Source: Solen grandis
Taxonomy: Eukaryota; Mollusca; Bivalvia; Adapedonta; Solenidae
DNA: 64,000 nucleotides
Assembly (NCBI GenBank): GCA_021229015.1
Contig: CM037783.1
Coordinates: forward strand, 22,921,751-22,985,750
Reading direction: 5' to 3'
Under the pieces are notes generated by a model that was not told the DNA's origin, ran no database searches, and worked only from the letters and a program-made list of their open reading frames with translations. Below, piece by piece: positions 49,482 through 59,235 of the stretch (its first letter is position 1; each line of letters starts with the position of its first letter). The position numbers and the translations under genes are program-made.

Positions 49482-51769
49482 CAGTTTGCATATTTCTCCT
49501 TGTCATATTTTTCTCGGCGACGTTGTCTCATTTCTTGTACTATTTCACAAGTGAAATCTTTTGTGGCCCATATGACCGAGATGCGTGCATTGTTTTCACA
49601 TTCCTTAAAAACGTGCAGTCACGATTACGTGTAATTTGATAATACAAAGCGAGGATACGTTACAGTGTCAATGTATTCATATAGTGCAAACTTGATTGAG
49701 CATAATCTCCAGGGGTCTCTGGGGGAAACAAATGCATACGTACAATACAAATCATGAAATAGATACACACGTATGTTTGCGGCGAGCAAGGACATATATT
49801 TCAAAATGGCAGAATGTATGTACATTGTATTTACACCCAAGGATACCAGTAAGACATGCACTGATAGATCATCATCGTTCCGTTAATGACTAAAAAGTAA
49901 TATTGAAAATCATGTATTCTTTAGTGCACTGATGGTACAAAAAGGAATTTATTGTTACCAGAATTTTAAAATATTTAGGTAAGCATCGTTGTTTAATATA
50001 GAAGCAACAACAATATAACCATTAACCACCACATAGAACAATACAATGCGGGTTTTTTTTGTTTTGTTTTTTACATTTTACAGATGAACCAAATTTCAAT
50101 ATTGGGTTGCTATCACGAGCCAGTAAAATGTTACCCTAAGATATATATCTCTAAATGAACAGAAAGTTTACATGAGCATGCAGTATGTGTGGGTTATATT
50201 GACATTACAATACCAGAGTATTTCAATTCTCCTTTGGGCAGGGAAGCATTGAGACACATAGAAAAGTACCCTGACCCGTAAAAGTATTTATGTAATATGA
50301 GAGTTTTGTTTTGCAAGCGTCTGCATTAGTTAACGCCATGTCATGGAATTGTTTTATAAATAAAAGCATAGATTTCTGAAATATCACTAAACCTTTACAA
50401 GTATAATCATTCCGGTAACATGAGATTTTGTTTTGCAAACGTGCACCAAACGCTAGGTCAAAATAATGTCTGACGATAGCTAGAGTTATCGCTAAAGGCA
50501 ACTAATACCCCCGATTCTCACCTTGTCTTTGTTATATCTGACCATGAAAGAAGAGGGCCATGGTGGCCCTAGAGTATCATTAGCCTAATTAAAACAATTC
50601 AGGTCATTTGATTTTACCTTGTAAGCTTCAGCAGCTTTGCTTCAAATTTCATATACAAAATTCTCAAGAATACTAGTCAATCATCATTCTGCAGACCGCA
50701 TATTTCAAGGAATCAACTTTATTTAAGCAATGTTAGTAGAACAAATTTAAAAATTAAATTCTGACTACTTTTTGATAGAAGAATTTGAAATGTTCTATGT
50801 AGAGAAATTCATTTTCCAAGGGATAAACTTTATTTAAGCAATTATGGTAGAGCACATTGGGTTGACCATTTGTACCAAATGACATGAAGTTCTGACTTTT
50901 GGGTTGATAGAAAAAATATCTGAAATGTTCTGTACAGAGTATAAAAAGAAATGGGTCGAGCCCCTGCAGTCCTCATTTTTCAAGTTATTAATTGTATTTC
51001 TTAAATTTTGTTAGACCGTTTCTGTCAAATGATATTAAATTCCTTGAAGAGAAATTTTGAATTTTCTATATAGAGTATATGAGGAAATTAGCCGATCTCT
51101 TAGGGGTCTCATTTTTAAGGGATCAATTTTATTTTAGCTTATGGTAGAGCACTATAATGAAACCATTTGTGCCAAACGACATTAAATTCTTACTATTCTT
51201 AGTTTTAGAGGAGAAACACTTTTAAGTTTATAAGATCAAATTCTGTTGGTTGCCATGGCAACAAGAGTTCTAAATGGATGAAATTCATTTTAACGTTTTT
51301 GGTGAAAGGACTACCAAGGATCATTTATGCTAAGTTTCATCAATTTCCACCCTGTGGTTTCAGAGGATATGTCTTAAAGTAAATTGATGACGACGCATAA
51401 CGACGGACGCAAGGTGACTACAAAAGCACACATTGAGCATGTTGTGTTCAGGTGAGCTACGAAAGGTTATAGTGCTTCATATGACCTGATATACAATTGG
51501 AGTGATGATAACGTGTCATGCAACTAATACATGAAAAGCCAAATGATGCGGGTAAGTAATCAAGGAATTATGAATATAAATAATATTTGCAAAGAACAAC
51601 AGGAGTTGTCCGTAAGACAGCACACTAGACTATTCCAAAGCTTATTATTGACGCTTTACTTTAATCAAAATGCTTAAGTTCAAAAGGGGTCATAATTTAC
51701 TAATTAAAATCACTCAATCTCATAACAGGCGGATCTTCTTCAATTTTTCAAAGAAAGATATATATCGGG
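49482..51769. other. Non-array island between two truncated D elements
   Basis: The island shows no similarity to the array units. Its right part is a molluscan-type interspersed repeat. The left part (49482-50540) has no recognised gene. A 92-codon frame on the minus strand (50223-50501) contains two related halves but no known domain. About 1.6 kb of D-type sequence is present on both sides as direct repeats (about 47865-49481 and 51770-53455). Confidence 0.6.
50545..51465 (+). mobile_element. Common molluscan interspersed repeat with internal tandem units
   Basis: It begins around AGAGGGCCATGGTGGCCCT and ends with GGTTGCCATGGCAAC (51250), GTGGTTTCAGAGGA, GACGACGCATAACGACGGAC and TCAGGTGAGCTA (51451-51462). 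I recognise these phrases from repeats frequent in bivalve genomes, but I cannot give a family name. Between them, degenerate units of about 110-160 bp start with CAAGGGATCAACTTTATTTA-like sequence near 50706, 50817, 50980 and 51115. Confidence 0.6.
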
Positions 51770-53501
51770 ATTTTGTTATCTTTTTATACATTCGATCATT
51801 TTCAATTTTCATTGGCGTCATATGACGTTATATTTGACGTCAGCTTCAAAAGTTTCTTTGCGCTCTAGAGCCTTCAATTTTGGTCCGATTATCTTAATAT
51901 TTTTACAGAAGATGTATTTTAGGATGTAGATGTGCACCTTGGCATTCAAATTTCTAAATTCGAAAAAAAAAAGATTTCATGGCAATACCGAGTTTCGAAC
52001 TTTGGTTCGTTAACTGTTAAAAGTCCCCTGATGTGTTAGAAGCATGATAATTGGGCAGCATATCGGCATAGAGGTTTACATTCTGTTTTTTGAATGATTT
52101 CTCTTAAGTCACGAGGTTATGACGTCATCAAAAAGACAAAATGCATTTCTTTTTAAAGATTTCTCTCGTTCTGGTAGCTTAATTAAATCTCTAGATTTGA
52201 TAGAGTTAAAATTGAAATGATGCATACTGCAAGAAATGTTTGTTTTGTCACGTGGTTATGACGTCATGCATACTAAAGCCAGAATTATTTTAAAAAATCA
52301 TATAAAATCGCCAATTAGACCAATGAACTTAAAATTTAAAAAAATGTCGAAACTTAGTACGTTCATAAGGTCTTCAAAATTTCAAGTGATTACGTCATCA
52401 AAACATGGCAGTTATTCATGTTTGATGGAATGCCTACATGAAATGTGAAAACAAAACCTGTTCGCATTGTCGAAGATATTTTTTTTTCTGGATTAATAGA
52501 ACGTTAGAATGAATATGTCATTGCAAAAAAAAAAAGATATTTTTAGTCACTTGACTTTGACGTCGTTGAAATATAAAAATCATTAATTTCAATTTGTATT
52601 CGCGCTCCAGCGTCACAAGTATTAATGCCAATCTTAAGCATACCTTAAGAAATTTATGTTGTGTCACTTGTTCATGACAACATTGATTTGTGATATATTA
52701 AAAAGATCATAAGATTGGATATATTAACTTTAAATAAGAAATATTGCCGTACCTTAAAATGTGCAAAAAGTCCAGAAAATTTCAAGTGATTACGTTATCA
52801 AAACTTATTCATGTTTTTCGTAAAAGGGCTAAATCATGAAAATCTATAATTTGAAGAAAGAAATGAAAGCGGTCTTGGGTTGGTTGAGCAAGGTCGGACT
52901 GTCCTTTTGCAGGAAAGAGTGCCTGCGTTGAATATGAATTGTGATACGTTTTTGAGTAAATGAGTCGCATTTACGATAAATTAGTATAGTTATACTAGAG
53001 CCAGAAAACCTATACGGAAAACTTATTGCATTTACTATCACGGCTTTCCGCAAACCTGAAGAAAATGACAAATACATGTATATCTACCTATCGATTTGTT
53101 ATGTTTTCTAAATGTCTTTATGGTTTCTGTTTCTATATCTGTAAAAATAAGCAAATATATAAAGCAAATGAGTTGTTGAAAGTTTCTAGACGTTAATAAC
53201 GTTAATTACAAAGAAATAAGAAATTATTTTCACGATTTTGCTTACACCTCTGCCCTTGTTTCCATCTATCTTTGCAAATGTAAATCTCAATTAATTTAAA
53301 GGCTAAAAGTCATTGATTTCAAAATATTTTTGTTGTTTCTTACAATTTCAATTATGTGGATCAAATTGCAATGAATATTTGTTAAGTCATATACTTACGA
53401 AGAAATAGATATTAAATAAAAAAAATAAAAACTTTTAAAATCGATTGAATAACGAGGGAAAAAATTTCTTGAGGAAAGTATTATCATCTTAAAATTTTCA
53501 T

Positions 53502-53539
<38 letters not shown>

Positions 53540-53816
53540 CTGCATGATAGTAAACGGATGCGTAATCAAATAAGATCTTTATTTATGCCTTCTCAATATC
53601 TTCTTAAGAAGATGAAAATGAAAAAGAAAGAAAAAAAGATTTAAAGCTTATTTTTGAACATAAGTATATATTTATGATAAAAATGATTTCCGCATTAAAT
53701 CATACATTATTGTTCATCGTTATTCCATTTTTTTTTTAATAACTTATATATTCAATACCTTTGAAATAAGCAAACGGAAAGCCGCTTCGTTTGTATCTTA
53801 AACAAACGACTTCTAG
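51770..53816 (+). mobile_element. Element E19, type D, 5'-truncated
   Basis: It starts mid-element with TTATCTTTTTATACATTC, equal to about 47858 in E18, and holds one D unit (near 51815) and the D tail. The relict ACGGCTTTCCGCAAACCT is near 53039 and a long poly-T near 53506-53540. The 3' terminus has CGGAAAGCCGC near 53776, hairpin TCGTTTGT/ACAAACGA and CTAG at 53813-53816. Together with the 5' end at 47250 it may represent one element disrupted by the island and a duplication. Confidence 0.75.
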
Positions 53817-56391
53817 TGTTTCTTATTCTTATTCTTTTTTTCTTCCTCTTGTATTTGTGTTAATTTCGGTATGTTGCCAATGGCCCAGAACAATGAAAAT
53901 TTTATGGCATATATTTAAAAACATGTGCTTTCGAATGCAATGAATTTCATATTCATATGACGTCACATAACGTCAGATTTGACGTCAGGTGAAAAAGTTT
54001 GTTCGCGGTCTACAGCCATTATTTATGGACCTATTTTCATTAAAATTTCACAGAATGTGTATGTTAGGCTCTAGTTTTTGCATCCCGGTGTCCGTTTTTC
54101 AAAATTCGAAAAGTCCATGGTTCTATAGCGAATCCAAGATTCGAACCAAGGACGTAAATTTTTAAATGCTTATAAAATCTGTCCTATGTAGGATAGAAAG
54201 TTAATATTTAGTCAGTATATAGGTCTCTAGAAGTTTTAAAACATTTTGTGAAAATAAATGTCATATGACGTCACGTGACGTCATTATATGATAATGCATT
54301 TCTAATATTAACAAGGGTATTTCTATATGTTGAAATTGTCGAAGGGCAATGAAAATTTAAGGACATATGCTTCAAATGCTGAAATTTTGAGTTCTATGAC
54401 TTTCATATGCCTATGACGTCATATGACGTCACACTTGAAATATGCAACAAAAGTTTGTACGCGGTCTACAGCCATTGTTTATGAACGATTTTCATCAAAT
54501 TTTCACAGAATGTGTATATTAAGTTCTAGTTGTGCATCTCGGTGTCCGTTTTTCAAAATTCGAAAAGTCCATGGTTCTATAGCGAATTCAAGATTCGAAC
54601 CAAGGTCGTAAATTTTTAAATGCTTATAAAATCGGTCCTATTTGAGATAGAAAAGTGATATTTGGTCAGTATATAGGTCTCTGGGAGTCTTAAACATTTT
54701 GTGAAAATAAACGTCATTATGAACGTCACGTGACGTCATTATATGATAATGTATTTCTAATATATAAATAATTTGCAGATTTATATGACGTCATTGAAAT
54801 TGTCGAAGGGCAATGAAAATTTAGTGACACATGATTCAGACGCTGGAATTTCGATTTCAATAATTTTCTGAAGCCTATGACGTCATATGACGTCACATTT
54901 GAAATTGACTACGAAAGATTGTACACGGTCCAGAGCCATTATCTATGGGCCGATTTTTATCAAATTTTCACAGAATGTGTATATTACGTTCTTATTGTGT
55001 ATACCGGTGTCCGTTTTTCAAAATTCGAAAAGTCCAAGCATCTATGGCGGATCAAAGATTCGAACCAAGGACGTCAATTTTTAAATGCTTATAAAAACTG
55101 TCCTATTTGAGATAGAAAGTTGAAATTTTGTCAGTTAGTAGGTCTCTGGGAGTCTAACAATTATTTGAAAATAAACGTCATATGACGTCACGTGACGTCA
55201 TTTTATTATTATTATTATTCTTTTCTTCTTCCTAACTAAACGCTTATTTTAATATGTTGCAATAGTCCTAGGACGATGAAATTTTTACGGGTTATTAGTC
55301 ACGTGAGAAAATTTTGATTTCAATGATTATCAGCAGCCTATGACGTCACATGACGTCACAGCTAAAAATAGTGAAAAATGATGTTCGCGCTCTACAGCCA
55401 TCATTTATGGTCGGATTGTCTTCAAATTTTCACAGATGGTACATCCTGAAACTAAGGTGTGCATATCCTGTCAGCTAACCGAAATTCCGAAAGACCGAAG
55501 TTCTGTGGCTGAAATAAATTCGAACATAGGACCGAAAATTTCATTTTAGGATTAAAGAGCTTCAGGATGAGATAGAAAGTTGAAACTTACACAGTTTGCA
55601 GTTCTGTAGAATTTCTAACAAATATTTTGAGTCGTGACGTCATATGACGTTATGTGACGTCATAAGCATACTTTTTAATTTTTATTTTAGGGCAATGATT
55701 TCGACATGATGCCAGTTGTTCAGAATAATGAATATTTCAGAGTTATGACATTAAAGTATGCGCTTTTAAACAAAAGCATCTCAGCACCCTATGACGTCAT
55801 ATGACGTCAGAGCTAAAAATAGTGAAAAATGGTGTTCACGCTCTACAGCCATCATTTATGGTCGGATTTTCTTCAAATTTTCACAGATGGTACATCTTGA
55901 AATTAAGGTGTGCATATCCAGTCAGCTAACCGAAATTTCGAAAGACCGAAGATCTGTGCTTAAATAAGATTCGAACATAGGACCGAAAAATTCATTTTAG
56001 GATTAAAGAGCTTCAGGATGAGATAGAAAGTTGAAACTTACACAGTTTGCAGTTCTGCAGAATTTCTATATATATTTTGAGCGTTGCGTCATATGACGTC
56101 ATGTGACGTCATAAGCATACTTCTTGATTTAATTTTAGCGCAATGATTTCGACATGATGCCAGTTGTTCAGAATAATGAAAATTTGAGAGTTATGAGAGT
56201 AATGTATGCGCTTTTTAACAAAAGAATTTTCAGCACTTATGACGTCAGTGACGTCAAAGCTAAAAGAAGTCCATACGAAAAAAAGTAAAGGGTAGAGAAT
56301 TTAATATATATTCTTTCTAACGGTATTAATCTTAAATATTTTTCAATTTTAGCAGAAAGTCCTATCATTCGTATCAACGAATGAAATCTAG
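53817..56391 (+). mobile_element. Element E20, composite of B then A units
   Basis: The leader TTTCTTCCTCTTGTATTTG is followed by B units near 53959, 54417 and 54878. A 25-bp insertion/duplication (54765-54795) lies between the second and third. (ATT)n plus CTTTTCTTCTTCC comes at about 55205, then A units near 55341 and 55792 and a partial near 56240. The A-rich tail leads to GCAGAAAGTCCT at 56352 and CTAG at 56388-56391. The layout matches E8. Confidence 0.75.
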
Positions 56392-57720
56392 TTCTTCTTA
56401 TTCTTTTTTTCTTCCAAACTGAGCGTTAATTTAAGCATGTTGCAATGGTCCCAGGGCCATGAAATTTTAATGGCATATACTTGATGCGAGGAAATTTTGA
56501 TTTCTATGATTTTCATATGCCTATGACGTCATATGACGTCACATTTGAAATATGCTACAAAAGATTGTACGCGGTCTACAGCCATGTTTGTGAACCGATT
56601 TTCATCAAATTTTCACAGATTGTGTATATTAAGTTCTAGTTGTGCATCCCGGTTAAATGCTTATAAAATCTGTCCTATTTAAGATAGAAAGTTGATATTT
56701 AGTCAGTATATAGGTCTCTAGAAGTTTTAAAACATTTTGTGAAAATAAATGTCATATGACGTCACGTGACGTCATTATAAGATATTGTATTTCTAATATT
56801 AACAAGAGTATTTCTATATGTTGAAATTGTCGAAGGGCAATGAAAATTTAATGACACATGCTTCAATTGCTAAAAGTTTGATTTCTATGATTTTCATGTG
56901 CCTATGACGTCATATGACGTCACACTTGAAATATGCAACAAAATTTTGTACGCGGTCCAGAGCCATTGTTTATGAACCGATTTTCATCTATTTTCACAGA
57001 ATGTGTATATTAAGTTCTAGTTGTGCATCCCGGTGTCCGTTTTTCAAAATTCGAAAAGTCCAAGGTTCTATAGCGATTCCAAGATTCGAACCAAGGTCGT
57101 AAATTTTCAAATTCTTATAAAATCGGTCCTATTTGAGATAGAAAAAATGATATTGGGTCAGTATATAGGTCCATGGGAGTCTTAAACATTTTGTGAAAAT
57201 AAATGTCATATGACGTCACGTGACGTTCATTATATGATAATGTATTTTTTAATATTAACAAGATTATTTCTATAGGTTGAAATTGTCGAAGGGCAATGAA
57301 AATTTAATGACAAATGATTTAGACGCTGAAATTTCGATTTCAATGATTTTCAGAAGCCTATGACGTCATATGACGTCACATTTGAAATATGCTACAAAAG
57401 TTTGTACGCGGTCTACAGCCATTGTTTGTGAACCGATTTTCATCAAAATTTCACAGAATGTGTATGTTAGGCTCTAGTTGTGCATCCCTGTGTCCGTTTT
57501 TCCAAATTCCAAAATGCAAAAGTTTCATGGCGAATCCAAGATTCGAACTAATGACGTCAAATTTCAAATGCGTATAAAATCGCTTCCAGAAAAGCTAGAA
57601 AGCTGATATTTGGACTGAATATTAATCTCTATGTCTTCTTTATATTCTGAAAAGATGAACATGAACACCAAATGACGTCACATGACGTCCATAATGCTAT
57701 TAAAACTTTCGTATTAAAAC
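56392..57720 (+). mobile_element. Element E21, B units, 3' end missing
   Basis: The leader TTTCTTCCAAACTGAGCG precedes B units near 56523, 56909 and 57362. The first has an internal deletion after GTTGTGCATCCCGGT. A final diverged TGACGTCA pair is near 57672. No GCAGAAAGTCC terminus follows, so the array ends in a broken element. Confidence 0.7.
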
Positions 57721-58575
57721 TTAACGGTTTTTAAAGCCCTGTAGGCATCATTTTTTTGTATGATTTGCTTGAAATTTTGTCTGAAGATGCAGTATTAGAT
57801 TCTATGGAGCCATGTCACTTTCGTTTTCCGGAAAATCCCAAAGGTCAAGGTCATATATCAATTATCGGCTTTTTCTTCCGGCCTTAAATATCTCAAAAAC
57901 GGTAAATATTCTTTCGAGACACTATGCGTATAATTTGTAGTGCTTAGAAAGACTTTCAGATGATATTTAGTTTTTGATGATCGGGGTTGAATTGGTTGAG
58001 TTATGGCGAAAAATGAAAATTTGGTAACCCCCAGTGTGTTTAACAGTTTTATATCTCGAAAACCTTTGATTTTTCAAAATATGATGATGAATATTATTTG
58101 TAGAGCAATGTTTGGGCCGTTCTTTTGATGCCTAAACTTTAATGATTGCCAAAGATTGAGGAGGAATGGGAAAAAAACGAAAATTCGTGTAATGTAGCTT
58201 TGGTGAATTTTTCATTTTTCAGGTGTTTTAAGAGCTTGTATCTCAAAAAGTATCCTAAACATAAGCATGTGAAATGTAGAGAATTTTCAGACGATTAGTT
58301 TGGTACCTTAAGTTTTGAAATTGAACAAAGAATAAGGAAGTTACATCAAAAATAAGAATTTAAAACATGTAGAATTTCAGCGATTCTGCCGTGTTGTCAA
58401 AGTTCTACGGCTAATATCTCGAAGCTCATTAGAAATAAGTCTACACCTTAAGCAAGTGAGATGTAGAGAATTTTAAGACGATTATTTTGGTACCTAGAGT
58501 TTTAAAATTGATTAAAGTATAAGGAAGTTACATAAAAAAATACGAATATAAACCCAAGTGTAAGAATTTTCGAGA
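57720..58575 (+). repeat. Degenerate satellite of about 175-bp units
   Basis: Four units begin with TATCTC(A/G)AAAA at about 57889, 58052, 58239 and 58415. Units share AAATGTAG, GGTACC(T/A)AAGTTT, TTGAAATTGA and ATAAGGAAGTTACAT. The same phrases occur in the two TATCTCA repeats of cassette M (13945 and 14134), so the two are related. No terminal structure was found. It joins the truncated end of E21. Confidence 0.6.
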
Positions 58576-58685
58576 AATATCCTACTTTCGCTTTCACGTT
58601 AATTGAAGCAATTTCGGAAAATATGTAAGTTTACAGCTATGTAATAGTCATATAAATTGCAAAAAACTTTTTACTTATATCATAT

Positions 58686-59017
58686 TGATATTACTAGCTA
58701 AACAAACGTACCCTTTCCGGTGGCCGAGTGGTTAGAGCGTCCGCCTCCGGAGCGGAAGGTCGTGGATTCGACACCCGACCCGACATACCAAAGTCGTAAA
58801 AAATGGTACTGTTATAGTTCCCTTGCTTGGCGCTCACAAAATAAGGGTATTTGCAGGACTGGTTAGCGCGGTATCAGGATGATGTGACTGGGTGTGGAAA
58901 TCATGCCACATGTCTACGGCGTGATACTGCAGTGTGGTAGTCCTATACCCGCATGAAGTAGACATCGTGACTGGCTGAATTATTGTCGGTGGGACGTTAA
59001 ACCCAACAAACAAACTG
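58686..59017 (+). mobile_element. tRNA-derived SINE, full length
   Basis: The head (about 58715-58790) contains TGGCCGAGTGGTTAGAGCG as box A/D arm and an anticodon arm TCCGC-CTCCGGA-GCGGA, giving anticodon CCG (arginine-like). The box B (GTGGATTCGACACCC) is degraded. The body includes CCAAAGTCGTAAAAAATGG and ends GTCGGTGGGACGTTAAACCC plus AACAAACAAAC. The 9-mer ATATCATAT at 58677-58685 recurs at 59018-59026 as a likely target-site duplication. Confidence 0.75.
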
Positions 59018-59026
59018 ATATCATAT

Positions 59027-59235
59027 ATAGCAGTGTTTACTACACCGATCCCTACACACGAGGTGTGCACACAGGCGCATGTTGACGTCTTTTGTAAACT
59101 TTTTATTAAAGTTGCTTAAATAATCATGTTATAGATAAACATTTACATAAGAATGAGGAGTTTCGGAAATATTTTTTGCAAAGGGACTCCTAAGGAAAGA
59201 AAAAGATGCTAAATTAAATACAAAAATGCAAGTAT
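59027..59235. other. Spacer between two opposed SINEs
   Basis: About 210 bp with no recognisable feature. Confidence 0.4.

Larger units (their letters stand above)
11388..57720 (+). repeat. 46-kb array of nested Helentron-like elements
   Basis: Nearly the whole region is built from non-autonomous elements that all point the same way. Each has an (ATT)n tract, a CTTTTCTTCTTCC-type leader, 2-6 units of about 450 bp and a 3' end of GCAGAAAGTCCT plus hairpin plus CTAG. Nineteen 3' ends end with CTAG at 12502, 15133, 16662, 18194, 19956, 21180, 23163, 26176, 29454, 32116, 33774, 36321, 38154, 40153, 42696, 44695, 47231, 53816 and 56391. Nine 5' ends start at 18200, 18262, 26179, 26229, 26282, 36345, 36395, 40156 and 47250. 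Every 5' end is preceded by T and every 3' end is followed by T. The architecture matches Helentron/HINE (DINE-1, oyster 'pearl') elements; the name is family knowledge, the structure is seen. No Rep or helicase coding sequence is present. Confidence 0.85.

Noticed and set aside
12503..56391. Cut-and-paste TIR transposons as explanation of the array
   Set aside because: The inverted repeats are subterminal, the 3' side alone carries an extra hairpin and CTAG, there is no target-site duplication, and ends lie between T and T. These traits fit Helentron-type elements better.
11388..57720. CRISPR-like array
   Set aside because: The repeat units are about 450 bp and nearly continuous, there are no short regular repeats with unique spacers, and the DNA is clearly eukaryotic.
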